DNA of 64,000 nt. It comes from Armillaria gallica (taxonomy: Eukaryota > Basidiomycota > Agaricomycetes > Agaricales > Physalacriaceae). The translations under genes were made by a program, and so were the position numbers. Position 1 is the stretch's first letter. Each line of letters starts with the position of its first letter. Shown one piece after another: positions 21,252-33,269 of the stretch. The DNA is taken from contig JBANDB010000006.1 in NCBI GenBank assembly GCA_037576215.1, forward strand, positions 620,001 to 684,000, given 5' to 3'. The notes below the pieces were generated by a model. It was not told the DNA's origin and made no database searches. It saw nothing but the letters and a program-made list of their open reading frames with translations.

Positions 21252-23696
21252 CTAGTCATCCACACCATGCCCTACGCTTGGAGTTTCCGCATCAGCAGCC
21301 TGAGGCGGCGCTGCAACCGAAGAATGTCTAGACTTTTGTCTTTTCGAAACAGGCTGAGGGTTTGAGCTGATAAAAGTGGGCTGCATCCGCGGAAGGCCAT
21401 CATGTGTCAGGGTGTCAGTCGCTGGTTTGAGGTCGGCACTTGTCTCGTCTTCTGGTGGTGGGTTCAAGTGCTGCTGCCACCTCCTGATCATGGCGAGCGC
21501 GGACTTGATCCAGCTGTTGAAAGGATCACAGTCAAACTGAAACTTACGGCGCAGAGGTCCCGAACCATGCACCAAACCAACTTTCCCGCTGCCCCCAAGC
21601 TTCCCATTTGTAGCCTCTATGCCGGCATCGAAGATAGCAGAGATGACGGTCGGGAGTTCGGGGCCCGCTTCGTTATGGCGCAAGTAACAAAGGCCGTAGA
21701 AGAGCATAACATACACAAAGGATTCGAAGTCATCTTGAGGTTCGTGTTTTTTCGTTGTCTCGAAGAAGCTCGATAGACATGAATTGCCATGTGCCCTGCG
21801 TATGATGAGAAAGGAGAGAAGGTAACGTGAAATGTGACGCTCACCGTGCGTTCAGCCTGTCGAGCTTTGGCCAGGTTTGCTATTGGAATAGCCATGTCCC
21901 AATCATTCAACAACCCACGTCCTCCGCCATCGTAGATATCTATTGGCGTCTTCTTGTCGTATACGATCAAGATGTTCCCTCCGCTGACATCACGGTGAAG
22001 GAATCCACATTTTGTGAACGCGTCTTCGTGACCTGATATCGAAATGAGATAAATGGATGACGGTCGACGATAATTATTGCACACACCTAAAAAACCTCGT
22101 AAACAACTCTCGTAAGTTGCTTCGATGACTTGAATCTCGTCAGAGGCTGTCCAACCTCTTTCGTCAACGTTCGCTGGTGCAAACGAAGTTGAACACTGAT
22201 CATGGTTGGATGGGCTCCGAAGTACCAGTCTTTCTTGATGTACGTATGGGAGGTAGTCTGCTGTCCAAGGAGGACACCGCCGCACACGAGGGTAGGAACA
22301 TTGCGGACACTGGCATCATTAAGGAGAGAATCTCCGACTCCTGAGGCAGATTGCTATCGCGCCAACTATCCTTGAGGAACATGACAGTTTTCGTTCGCAA
22401 GTCGTACACAGGGAGACCCAACGTCGCTCGACCGGTAATGCTTCGCGGTGTAGCAATGGCGGGATCAGCAATGACTTCCCTGTAGCCGGTGTCATGAGGT
22501 ACACGAATCTTGACAAACGCTCGCTGATCCTTGTCCGTAGGACGAATCCAGGGCTTCAAGAACTCCTTCGCCAAAGCTATCTCCTCTTCCGTGGCAGGTG
22601 TCACTGTGTCGTCTTTGCCTCGATCGCCGTCCTTCACAGTACAAAACCGATAGAGAAACTCGATGAGGTATTTGCCTTCCTTCGCCAAGTCAAATGCACC
22701 CGAGACAACAGCATAAGTCCTCTCCCATTTGAAAAACCGGACACCATCTGGACCCAGAAAAAGTGAGGACAAGTGCTTGCGATGCTGCGCATTCAATGTC
22801 TCGCTAGCATATCCGGCAAGCTGACCGCGAACATCTCGCGACGACTTGGTCTGCGACACCCATCCATCTTCTGTGTCGTCTTTGAAGCCATAGTGTGAAG
22901 AATCTCTCCTGAATTCCACCCAGAGCGCCGCTTTGTCCCATTGAGTACGACTAGAACTCGTGTCGACATTGGACTCATACATAAATGCATCGGTGACAGT
23001 GTTGGTGGTCGCGTTGGCGTCCTTATGCTCCTTCCCGAGAACAAATTGGAACTTGGGTATGAGCTCCGACGCCGCTACACCCTGAATCGCTGTATTCTGT
23101 AGAGCATCGTCAGTATGTCACAGATGGACTGTAGCCCAGTCAACTCACTATGGCTTGCGCGTAAGCACTCTCACTGGCGCACATTCCCGGTGATTGAGTC
23201 GACGTAAAGACGTCGTGGAGGTGGCTAGGAGAGCAAAGCTTAAATCACTGCGGCGAAGAGAACATAAGACCAGTGCGTTCTCCTGGAGTGCATCTTGAGC
23301 ATATTATGATTGACCAATCAGCGTTCAGCTTCAAGATATACTCAAGGAAAACTCCGGGTAGACCCAGGGGGTCTATGAACCGATCGCCGCAGTGAATTCG
23401 CCACCAGGCACCCCCAGAAAGTCGTCGAGAAAATGTTGAATAGGCATGGGCCCAACCCAGTGACCCTCCATTTCTTTCGACCTGTCTTTCGAAGCTCTGT
23501 AGCTGGAACCTTGACTGTGCAGTGAACTCGTTGTTGATCTGATATTTGATAGGACTCGAATCTAGAGAAGATCGGTCATTAATCTACTGCGACGCGAGAA
23601 ACGCGTACCAGCGGTTGGCTGCTCAGACTGCTGTTCGCTCTGAGGCGGAGTAGTCCTTCCACTGCTGTAAAACTGGTAAGAATGCGAGCCCGACAT
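21252..23696 (-). pseudogene. FunK1-type protein kinase, pseudogene 1
   Basis: Start ATG at 23696 (MSGSHSYQFYSSGRTTPP), stop at 21252. The kinase core is recognisable: VFLKDSWRD and PQESEIL in the N-lobe, catalytic loop FLHRDVSGGNIL (HRD with the N), metal-binding loop LNDWDMA, then GTWQFMSIELLRD. It is broken in several places compared with the paralog at 61061-63381: a 149-bp MITE in the N-terminal region introduces a stop; four bases are missing near 22325; the exon end at VVYEVF reads TAG where the paralog has TTG; and two bases are missing in the A-run near 21752. FunK1 kinases are expanded in mushrooms and linked to multicellularity by expansion only. This copy is unlikely to make a full kinase. 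Confidence 0.8.
23243..23397. mobile_element. MITE 3 (149 bp, CACTG termini, 3-bp target duplication)
   Basis: The element occupies 23246-23394, has 11-bp perfect terminal inverted repeats (CACTGCGGCGA / TCGCCGCAGTG) with weaker pairing beyond, and is flanked by AAT on both sides. Removing the element and one AAT brings the host gene back into frame and alignment with the paralog (GGEFKLCSPSHLH against GGRYKPSSPSHLH), which proves the insertion and its exact ends. The CACT start and 3-bp duplication suggest a CACTA-like family. Confidence 0.85.
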
Positions 23697-23699
23697 GGA

Positions 23700-24866
23700 A
23701 GAAAGTGAGCGACCCACAGAGGTCAGGGTATCGCAAATTTATGGAGCGGCAAAGGATAGACGCCACGTCCAATCTTGGGTGGTCGTTTGTTCGACAAAGT
23801 ATGAGTCAGGAGTGAAATTGGTTGTGAAGGGAGGCCGCACGGCCACGTGTTGACTTGAGGGCAGGTCATGTGGCGTTTCCTTTGCACTAGACTTCGCATT
23901 CGTTGCACCGGTTCTCAGTTGATTGCAAGGGAATTTTTCGTACTGCGGCCGCACACATTTTTGCCTTTATTTTTTCCACCATCACGCCGCAGACAAAACA
24001 GCTAGCTAACGATTGGTACGTGTTTCAGCTTCTTTGTCGCCTTCGGTTGGACAGTCTGCTCACTGGCAGGTTGCTCTATAAAGGTCGGAAATATCAGCCT
24101 CACTTGCCACTCGATTTTAACATAACTTGCCCAAAAAAAGTACGAAATGGAGCGTACTGTATTAGGCCCATACCAGTCGAGCTATTTCTTCACGATCTTA
24201 TGGACCATCGGGTGGCCAATTCGCGATGCGCTTCCCTAATCACTTTTATGACGGTTTTCAGTCGATTGAATCACCCGAGGACTATGTCAGTGATAGGGAG
24301 TATGCGAAGGCGGTCGTGAGTCTATGAATATTGCTTCTTCTGCGACGGTTTGATGATGTAGCGAGAACGATTCAAGCTGTAGCTCTCTCTGGTTTTACAA
24401 TTCCAGGAATGCCAAAACGTTGATCATGTACCTGCGCCACAACAAGGTTTCCCGAGCGTCATGTCTAAGTACCATCTTCGACTTTGTGGCGTAGATGTCG
24501 GTAATGGATTATTGGGCGGGGGCGATGCAAAGTGTTCTTTAGTGTATCAGGGTCGAAGTCAACTAGGTGTTGAATTTGGATTTGACTTCCGTGCCTCTTA
24601 CCCGTTGCATCAAGACCGGCCTCATTGCTATCTACGGATGGCGCGAATACTCAATTCCAGACCTAGTGCCGGTGGAAGAAGACTCGGACTCCCAACAAGC
24701 CCCCATTGTCCGATCTCAACTAGTTTTCGTCAACATTGAGGTAGTACCAAGCGGCCCCGCCAGGATGATGCCCGGCAGAGTGGACGCTCACACCTACCCC
24801 TGCTGCTTAGGGCACGTCTTTCTATCACAAGGATCTTTCTGCGGGCATGTCAAGGGTCTGTCGACT
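23700..24866. other. Region without a supported gene
   Basis: Upstream of the FunK1 pseudogene. There are scattered open frames under 140 codons on both strands. A block near 24272-24310 and 24560-24740 reads partly like degraded coding sequence (for example GWREYSIPDLVPVEEDSDSQ, then QAPIVRSQLVF) but I cannot build a gene from it. Confidence 0.4.
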
Positions 24867-24960
24867 GAGACATGTTAGACTTGAGCCAGTCCCCACTTCG
24901 GTTGATGACAGTCGATTGTCATCAACTGGCGGTGAGACTAGTTTGAGTCTAGAGACATGT
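24867..24960. mobile_element. MITE 2 (76 bp, same family as MITE 1, 9-bp target duplication)
   Basis: The element at 24876-24951 starts TAGACTTGAGCCAGTCCCC and ends ACTAGTTTGAGTCTA, and is bordered by GAGACATGT on both sides (24867-24875 and 24952-24960). The interior is a near-perfect hairpin (GTTGATGACA / TGTCATCAAC with a 6-nt loop). It shares termini and the GATGACAGTCGAT core with MITE 1 but is 32 bp shorter. Confidence 0.83.
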
Positions 24961-25009
24961 CCCATTTATCCGATACGACGGCGCTTCACCTTTCTCTCAT
25001 TGTTCCACC

Positions 25010-25797
25010 ATGAGCACACTTCCTCCAGAGCTCGTTGAACTAATTATCTACGATATATGGCACTCTGAAATGCCCTCCTGGACACGCCAGTCCCTCATGA
25101 CGACATGTCCCCGGATTAATCGAACATGGAAATATGCCTATGCTCATATCGTTTCTCGAGATATATACATCACCAGCCTTCGATATCTATACTACCTATG
25201 CGACGTAGCATGCTGCCGAAAGTCCATCATCTACGACGACCTCGTTCCCCGGCTGACCCGTACCATTTCTTGTTTCGCCGACCTCCAAAAATCTATCTTC
25301 CAGACAGGGTAGCGATAAGGGTTTACAACCTTCTGGTACAACTACCCAACTACATCGGCTTCAGGACACTTTTCCCACTGGCTGAATATATTTCCCTCGA
25401 GGTCAAGTGGATCGGCGGTTTACGATTCACAGATGACACAGAGATTCATGGTTTTCCCTTTCACCTTCGCCGCCGGCGGAACCTGTCGAAATCTGCGCAG
25501 GAAATCGTTCGGATGGACACATATGTTTGTATCACAGAGCCAGAGCCTTCGTCTACTTTATACCGCAAAAGTTGGTCTTCTACTTCATTCCTTGCATTGA
25601 ACGACCACTGTTACCCCAGTATGCAACTGGTTTATTGGGAGCTACCGTATGATGTTGATGCCAAAGGGGGCTTACTACAATTTCGTCAAACCGTATGCTT
25701 ACAACAGGCGAAGGGGGATCTGGAGGGTGTTAATCAATACTTGTGGATGGCTGCCCAGCGAGAACGTGGTTCGTGGGCAAAGCTTTTGTTCAACTGA
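25010..25797 (+). CDS. F-box-like protein of the basidiomycete type
   Basis: Two exons (25010-25308 and 25365-25797; 56-nt intron with donor GTAGCG) give 243 aa. The N-terminus MSTLPPELVELIIYDIWHSE, then SLMTTCPRINRTWKYAYAHI, has the LPPEL-x-x-x-I-x-x-x-I-W pattern of mushroom F-box-like domains. The remainder (PLAEYISLEVKWIGG, LALNDHCYPSMQLVYWELPY) is unrecognised and lacks clear leucine-rich repeats. F-box proteins recruit targets to SCF ubiquitin ligases; for this highly expanded family that role is assumed. The gene sits 50 bp from MITE 2, which could affect its promoter. Confidence 0.6.
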
Positions 25798-26164
25798 ACT
25801 GTCTAATATCGATTTCTCTAGGAATATTCAAGCGTCTTTCTAAACCGTTCTACTACTGGAAATATTATCGGTTGTACATGTAGTGGTCTTGACCTGTTCT
25901 ACCATTAACTCACGAATACACGTGAGGTCCGCGATTCACCCGTATTAATGTTTCCAGTTTACCACAGGTTTGGGTAAATATTGTGTCGATGATACAAGTT
26001 CTAGCTTGCATGTAGTATATCATGGTCAGGTCAATCTACACTGAAATCAGGGGGGCAATGTCGATTCTTTTAAATAAACTTTGCAGCGTTGTGATTCCGG
26101 CGGCATCTTGATTACCGGGGTCCCACCGCTTATTTCAAATCTCGACTCTTTATTTCTCACTTCC

Positions 26165-28208
26165 ATGTTCAAAAAGCCACTGGGAGGATTCAAGAACTCT
26201 GCGCCAATTCGCAGCTCAGATAGACGAAAACTGAAGCAACGCGTCGTCACAGCGTTTTCAGTATCACCCGAAGATGGTGACCTGCTCGTTCCCGAGGGAA
26301 TCTTGACTGCAAAATTTAGTACTCATCTCGATTTGCCTGGCGTACGTTCATTATTGGTGGCATCTGCAGGTCTTTACGTGTCCCTAGGTCGCTTACCTGT
26401 CGTCAGATGGTGATCCTTTATGGATAACACTGGGAAAGGGATCTGATGAGCTCATTCCGACGATATATACACTTTGGAAGAAGCCCCGACTGCTACCATT
26501 CATCTGCACGCCTGCTGCAGTCATCCCGATATTAGTCGGGGGCGCAGATTTGATGATCCCTGGAGGTGTGTTACCGCGTCGTCTCCCTGCTATTTCTATA
26601 TCATTTTAGTGATATATCACAGTTCATCGCTTGCCGAAGGTCAGCTAGTCGCCGTATGTCAGTACGAGCGGCGGGATGGTGTTCCCACGATGTCTGCTCC
26701 TCTAGCTGTTGGCCGAATGGCGGTGTCTAGTGATCAATTGAAAGAGGAGGCAAGGAGAAAGGCAAGGCTGCGCTTATCATCCATGCCTGGAAGGACCACC
26801 TGTGGGACATGGGATCCAAAGGAGATCCTGCAGATCCCGTTCCCATCGGAATGTCGAATGCAGATGTATCAGAGGAAGACGAGCAATCCCCCGAGCCAGA
26901 TCCACTTGTCGACGGGTCACCACCTTCAGATTCGCCCCTGCAAGAAGCGGCATATACACGGGAAGAAGTATCTACGCTTCTGCACCTGTCGCTTTTGCAG
27001 GCTATCGAAACAACTTTGAAATTGCTACCAACGTCATCCTTTCCTATACCACTAAGCACCTTCCATACGACTTACATCCTTCCATACCGTCCCGCCTTCC
27101 CAGCCCTGTTACTCCCTCCATCTACGTGTCCAAACGGAGAGCCCAATCCCGAAGGTGTCACCATCAAGGCCTCGACACACAAGTCATTCACCGCGTTCCT
27201 CAAAGTGGCGGAGAAGGCTTCACTTCTAGCTACTAAGGCTCCGCAGAAGCACGCTCAGCAGAACGAAGTCGTTGTGACGGGTGTCAATGGAAGCCATCCC
27301 TCCGTACAGCAACATAAACCTTTCGTAACTCTGAGAGACTTGGAGATCAAAGCGGCGAAGAAGGCCCAGCGAGAAGAAGAGAAACAAGGAAGGAGGCCCT
27401 TGCCCACCACGGACTGAGTGTCCGCGAACTGTGGAAGCCTCATCTGGTCAGTGCTGAACTATTCAAAGCCATGGATGCAAGGTAAACTTGATGTATCCGC
27501 CGGTTGTCAGACGGAACTAAAGTCTTGCAGTACATCAGATCTCTATTCGATCCCGGAGATTCGTGCGTTGCTGAACAACTACATCACATCGAAGGACATC
27601 GTAAACCAACGTGATCCGGCATATATCAACCTCGATGATCTCCTCCGCTCATGTGTTGTGGCTAAACCATCCTCGTCAAAGAAGGGAAAAGAACCGGAGC
27701 CCCCACAATCGCACGACTTTATGAGACGGGACGACCTGTACAACAAAGTTTTGGAACGGATGCAAAACTGGTACGAGGTTCGCGCGGAAGGGAAAGATCC
27801 CGTCGTCAAGTAAGAACTCCACCGTTTGTTAGGCGTTTGTAACCGCTCATTCACCTTTCAGAAAAGGAAAGTTGGTACCGATCCATGTTGCTACCAAGGC
27901 CAGACAGGGACGGAAAGCGTCGACGTTCATCACAGGATTTGAGCCCTTCTTGATTAATGCTGATGAGATGGCTGATGAATTGAGGAAAGTCTGTGCAGGG
28001 GCTACGTCTGGTGCGTTACAAGGCGGTTCTTCTCATGATGTAGGGCTGATGTTCGTATTCAGTCGCGCCAATCCAGGGTAAAGGAGCCAATGCCGGTTTG
28101 GAAGTTCTCGTTCAGGGAAAACAGTCCAAGGCGGCGACGGACTACCTTGTTGGAAAGGGCGTCCCTAAAAGGTGGATAGAGGTGAAAGAGGCGGCGGGTA
28201 AGAAATAA
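26165..28208 (+). CDS. TMA64: Eukaryotic translation initiation factor 2D (ligatin/Tma64)
   Basis: Six exons: 26165-26341, 26388-26565, 26610-27481, 27531-27809, 27862-28010, 28063-28208. Order: N-terminal MFKKPLGGFKNSAPIRSSDR, PUA domain (SSDGDPLWITLGKGSDELIP, MIPGVI, GQLVAVCQY, IIHAWKDHLWDMG), a winged-helix/SWIB-MDM2 region (SVRELWKPHLVSAELFKAMD, IPEIRALLNNYI), and a SUI1 domain (GRKASTFITGFEPFLINADE, VLVQGKQSKAATDYLV, PKRWIEVKEAAGKK). The protein delivers tRNA to the P site and recycles 40S subunits. About 600 aa are expected, but two -1 offsets are needed in exon 3, near 26745 (after SSDQLKE) and near 27395 (before LAHHGLSV). Both sit at G-rich runs; the gene is either recently broken or has single-base omissions. 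Confidence 0.85.
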
Positions 28209-28600
28209 TGTATCAGTAAATGGCAGTATAACCGGTGGAAGCATTATCTCTTTTCGAAGCGCTACTGCAAATAGGCTTCTGGAGACTCTTCCTTGCAGGT
28301 CTTTCGGTAGCGATGACTTGGGACAGAAGGAAGGAAGTCGACATTAGCCACTCGGCATTCAGGTAAAGGCCCAGATTCCATTTCCCGTGAAGCAAAGATT
28401 CAACATCTCCGTGAGATCCGCCGACAAAAATCTCGGAATAAGCCATAGGTGGATCACTGATCTTTTGCAAATTAGTAAGTAAATATCGAGATTGAAATAA
28501 TTTCAATTTGCAAAAAAAATCCCCCCTCCGACAACGACGTCATGATTCCATCATTGTGATCGAGAACCCGCACGGTGCAAGGTCGTCTGGTTCCACGAAG

Positions 28601-29431
28601 ATGCAGCGCCCGGCACACGAAATATCTGCTGTCGTGTCGTTAATTACGACTGCTGTGACACCGGAAATACAGCAGGCCGGTATTCAACGGTACTTTACGC
28701 CTGACGCTGGATTTCGACATCCCTTATGTGCAGTGAGCCCGGCGCCGGGCTCGCGGGAGCGTGTTCTTGGGATTTATCAGTTCGTTGGCTCCAGGGTCTT
28801 CTAAACTTTGTCTAACCATCTGACCAGGTGGTACCGGGTCATGTCTCCCAAACTTGAACAAGATGTAAAGAGCGTCGGTAAGCGAGCCGTCTATTAGGTG
28901 GAAATCTTCTGATGGATGCATGCCGGATAGTATACGACAAGGAACAAGGGATCCTTATCTTGGAGGTGGTGCAGTCTTTCCACTTCCGGTTATCGCCATT
29001 TAAGCCCGCTCCTTCACGGTAAGCTATTCGTACGTGCAACCATTCTGCGTGGCTAAAGGAATTGTTCTTAGCCTCGTTGTTCGTTTAACACTCAAGGAAG
29101 TTGATAGGCTTTACTATATCGCGTTCGAAGAAGACTTTTATCATCCTGATGTAAAGAAAATTCTTCCTTTCGCCGAAATGACTGACGTCTCCTATCGAAA
29201 CCCTATCAGGACCTCATGTTGCTCGTTGTTCCGCCTTTGGCTTCCCTGGTGCGATTGGCATTGGGCGCTGCAAGTGCTGTGTCGAGCATGTGTTCCACCG
29301 TTGCCCATGTGCTTGGCATATCAGGCATGCACCAGAAGCGCTCAGGTAGACCCGCAACTGACAATACAGCGGAGAATTGGGAAAGTGATACTGGTTTGTA
29401 CGACACCGGGCCACACCGGAAGAGCGATTGA
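28601..29431 (+). CDS. SigF-like NTF2-like domain protein
   Basis: Exons 28601-28779, 28828-28877, 28931-29018 and 29072-29431. The protein starts MQRPAHEISAVVSLITTAVT and runs through QRYFTPDAGFRHPLCAVSP, YRVMSPKLEQDVKSV, GILILEVVQSFHFR and RLTLKEVDRLYYIAFEEDFY, HPDVKKILPF, the NTF2-like cone fold known in fungi as SigF-like. A membrane helix follows (LMLLVVPPLASLVRLALGAA) with a hydrophilic tail ending GPHRKSD. Function unknown; members are about 200-230 aa and membrane anchored. A -1 offset is needed near 29209, between SYRNPI and DLMLLVV, at an AGGACC run. Confidence 0.72.
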
Positions 29432-29786
29432 TTAATTCTATGGACGCAGTCTAGCACCACCCTAATAGGCCTGATATTTTTACTTTTTCATTTGTCCTGA
29501 CTTGTGATTATGGTAAACAATGCAAGGTATCTCGAAGTAATTACAAACTGGATATAAGTATGTGTCATTGTAAAGTATTATATGTATGCATGGACATAAA
29601 GCATAATCTCAGAGTTTCAGAACATGCGAATAAAAAGCGGCAAATGCGACAGAGAAGGTAGATACTACAGACAGACATCGAGCCTTGGTGTATGAAAGAT
29701 TTATGCAATGGACATTAATGAGTTTGCGAAAAATGGAAGGATTTGCGACGATTCGTTCGAATATATGCGGTTTGCGAAAACGATTC

Positions 29787-32172
29787 TCATACAAGCTTGA
29801 GGTTCCTGAGATTGCCCTTGATAATGATGTCCCTTACTGCAAAGCGTCTCGTGAGCACACTAGTGTAAAAATTTCCGGAAAGTCCGAAAAGCTCACCGGT
29901 CGATATTATAGTAACCGTACGACGTGTATCCGTGACTGCAGTAAAATGTACTGCAAAAGGCAAGCAATCAGGAGGAATCATTAATGAATACTCGATGACC
30001 GGAACTTACTGTATAGTTCCCGTTCCTTGTTGGGAGTGGCCGAATGATGGATGGCACCAAACTTGTTACGGAAATCTATAAAGAAGTTGTTAGAGCCTAG
30101 AGTGAATCCCATGCGAAGAACGAAGACATGCATTTCGACACGGAATCGTAGTCATTAGGTCTGTCGCCGTAGGATGTCATATGATGGTTTAATCTTACGC
30201 CGGCGTCGAGTTTGGCCTAGGAAATGTTATCTATTAGTCGTTGACGCGCAGCAAGGTCCAGACCCCACATACCTGGAGAAGATCGCATTTGTTCAAAAAG
30301 AGCACTATGTTAACTTTGGCCAATAGTTTATTCGAGGTCACGGCCTGCCACAATAATAGCGAATCTTCAAGTCTGTTGACGCGTGGGTCCTAGACCGAAA
30401 TGGAAGAGTTCGGCAAAGAAGCTTCTTGATGATACCCCACGCACCTCTGTCAAAACCTGGTCGAAGGCCGAGATTGGCGCGAGAAATATTATGGCGTTCA
30501 CTATAAACCGATGAATCGGACGTCAGTTGGTTACGAACGTAATGAGAAGACATATGGCACAGAGAAGACAGACTAACCGTCCTCAAAATAAGGTGCCCAC
30601 GCTTGTCGTTGGTTTCTGGCCCCGCCAACGTCATATATCCGCCATTCAACACCGCGGTTACTCCCGGACTGGATGAGAATGTGTGCTCTACGACGCCCAT
30701 CGTCTTCAGTCGAGCCTTGAGCACGTCGGCTATGGAAAAGTTGAGCGATCTTGTGTGTTTTGGACATTAAACACGCGTACCGTCAGTGGGTATGTATTTC
30801 TTCGCAGTTATTCTGGGAATTTCATCGAGGTAGCTAGTGAAAAGTCAACCTAGAAGATATGAGGACAAGGAGAAAGCACGTACAAACCACTACTTTCTTC
30901 CAATCGTAGTCGCTTCTCCTGTAGCCTCTGTCGCACCCTAGGATCCTTCCAAAGCTCTTGCATCGCGGGCGCACAAGCGTTCAGGGCATGAACAGGGTCT
31001 TCGGGATCTTCCCACCACCCCTCAATCTCCCCAGAATGCGCACTTTTCGGGCTCTTAGACTTACCACCTAAGGCGAAAGTCTTCTTCCAGTTAATGGACG
31101 TGTGTACGGAAACTTCCTTGCCCTTTGATGGCTGTGACCCGCTAGAGCCACCAGGGCTGATGTCCCCTACCGGAGACACCGGGGACGACACAGACGGTTT
31201 GATTTGCGGAATAGCGATTGTAGGCGCGGGCCGACCATTGCCAGAGGCAGGATAATTGGGCAAAGAAGAGCTGTTTGGAAAAGGCTGCCAGGCAAGGTGG
31301 GTTGCTTCATCTTCATCTGGACAGGAAAGAAGGCGAATCAGTCGTTCTTCCAACTCGGTCAAAGGTTCCAGCCGACTCCGATAAATCTCGTAATTGGGTA
31401 CTTTGGTGCCTGATATTGCCGACGGCGGGCGCCCGTTCGACGAGATGATAACAGAAGCCGTCTCAAGGGAGTCGACGTCGTCGTGGTCGTCGACGACGAT
31501 GTCACTTTCAGGCGATAGCGCGTCTAGTATCCTGTGTTAACACATGGTGAAAAATGAGAGGTATTAGTCGCGAAGGCCTACGCTTCGTACCTTTTAATTG
31601 AGCGGACAAGATTGAGGTATATGACCGCGCGCCAGGCAATTCGTTCGGCATGAAATGCGGCTGGAGTGTGTAGTAATTGGAATTCTAGCGGGAGATGTTA
31701 GTAATGGCATATGGGCTCGCTGTGTCCTGCCCAGGGCTCAACTGCAAAGCGCGATTTTCCTCCGGCGGAAGATAGATTCCGTTGGTCCGTTGTCCGTCGG
31801 CGAGAGTGGAGCCATCGTAACAATAGAGCACGTACCCCACAGCATCACACGGCAGAAGTTATGTCGAGAGCCACTGGAATAAGGACACAGAAGATAGAAT
31901 AGGCGGGACTTACGCTTAAGCGTCGTGCTTTTTCCCGACTCCGACTGTCCCAAGAGCAGCACATTCACCTCCGCCCGTGTCTTCTTGCGATGTATTCGCT
32001 CCTGCCTAATCATCTCATCGATGCGGTCGCTAACCTGCTTGGCCTCTGTCTCCCGCTTTAGTCTGAGTTCCTTCTCGACAGGCGTCTCGTTTGCTGGAGG
32101 TAACAAGGCCGCTGCCAGGGGATCGGAGAGCGAGCGTCGACGGTTCGGGGCCTCTGTTCTGTTTTTCGCCAT
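29787..32172 (-). CDS. Non-canonical G-protein alpha subunit with a long insert
   Basis: Start at 32172 (MAKNRTEAPNRRRS), stop at 29789-29787, about ten exons. Motifs in order: P-loop GQSESGKST; QFQLLHTPAAFHAERIAW helix; a Ser/Pro/Asp-rich insert of about 200 residues in the helical domain; switch I DVLKARLKTMGVVEHTF with the arginine and Mg-binding threonine; switch II DVGGARNQRQAWAPYFED; FLNKCDLL (NKxD); TAVTDT; C-terminus VRDIIIKGNLRNLKLV. Switch II has Ala where canonical G-alpha has the catalytic Gln. This is the divergent G-alpha class expanded in basidiomycetes; coupling to a receptor is inferred. The first intron is long (31914-31686). A -1 offset near 30677 (TTC-CTC expected) is needed to join EHTF to LIQSGSNRGVEW, and one intron appears to use a GC donor. 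Confidence 0.85.
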
Positions 32173-33269
32173 GGTGGGCAGCGGCAAGGCGAGGGATGGT
32201 GGTGGTTTGTGGACAAGAATGGTGTGGCGGATTTCGAGGCTTTCTAAGGTAGAGAAGCGACCTAGAAGGAGCTAACCAGAATCTAGCGATCTTGACTTCT
32301 TTCGAAAGATCGTTAATTTGCCTAATCCAGGTTTTCTTATTATAACTAAGTTATATAAATAAATAAATATACTCCCAAAAGTTCTTATTGGTGTGCTCGT
32401 CGCCTGGGTAACATTTTAACATGATCCTACCACCGGTGCTATCTAGGGTCACTTATTTTTTCCCTCAGCACTTCCGTAAGCATCTCCAATATCTGCCGAC
32501 GCTAGCTATACGAGGATGGTGCAAAGAAGTGTTCGGTACACAATGTTGGTTCACAGTGCTACGCAGTAGTATGTAGGCTAGCAGTTCACGCACGAGTTGT
32601 GGCGCCAGTTCTCGGTGACCGCGACAGACACCTTCAAATGGCCTTCACTTCAGAAATTAACACTTGGACTTGTCTCGACGTGCTAGACACGAGTTTCTTT
32701 TCTATTCGCATGGTGGAATATATGCATGTGTATTTGACTCGGGTTCAAGCTTTTCATGGCATTTATTCCGGCAATTCTCTTCGGGCCAATCGTCGATGAT
32801 TGAAGAGCTAACTTTCGGGATTCCTCAGGGCTCAACCTCTTTGATTTCCCATTCCTAAGTCTATCTATCTCCTACAGATCTAAGCCAATCTGCATCACTG
32901 TCTGTGACCGCTTCATATAATGAACGATCAACAACTTACCGAACAGGGATCTTTGTATCCCTCGCGTTGTCGGTCGCATTGATACTGTTCCCTCTATGGT
33001 TCCGGTCGATGCGCTTGCACCGCCATTGACGACTTCATCTGTTCATCCTGCCACGATCTCGTTGCTTCATCGGTTACAACGATGACGGGTTGCAGTGGTG
33101 AGACGGTTAGTCTGGTACTACGACGTTGCGATCCATTCGTTTGCCTCTCCTCCCTTTCTTTCTTTTATGTGCCATACTAGTACTACAGAAAGCGGGCCCA
33201 AAGGGATCGGTGACTTATCTTGTGCTCTGGGTTTATTGTGAGTCATTACTTCAGCGAGTTCCGATCGTA
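32173..33269. other. Divergent intergenic region
   Basis: AT-rich near 32335-32380 (ATAAATAAATAAATATAC). Possible N-terminal coding pieces of the next gene lie between 32921 and 33120 (for example AIDDFICSSCHDLVAS) but no start can be fixed. Confidence 0.35.

Noticed and set aside
26700..26760. A 32-nt intron to explain the first frame change in eIF2D
   Set aside because: It would remove residues that align with the coding sequence of the human protein and is shorter than any other intron here.
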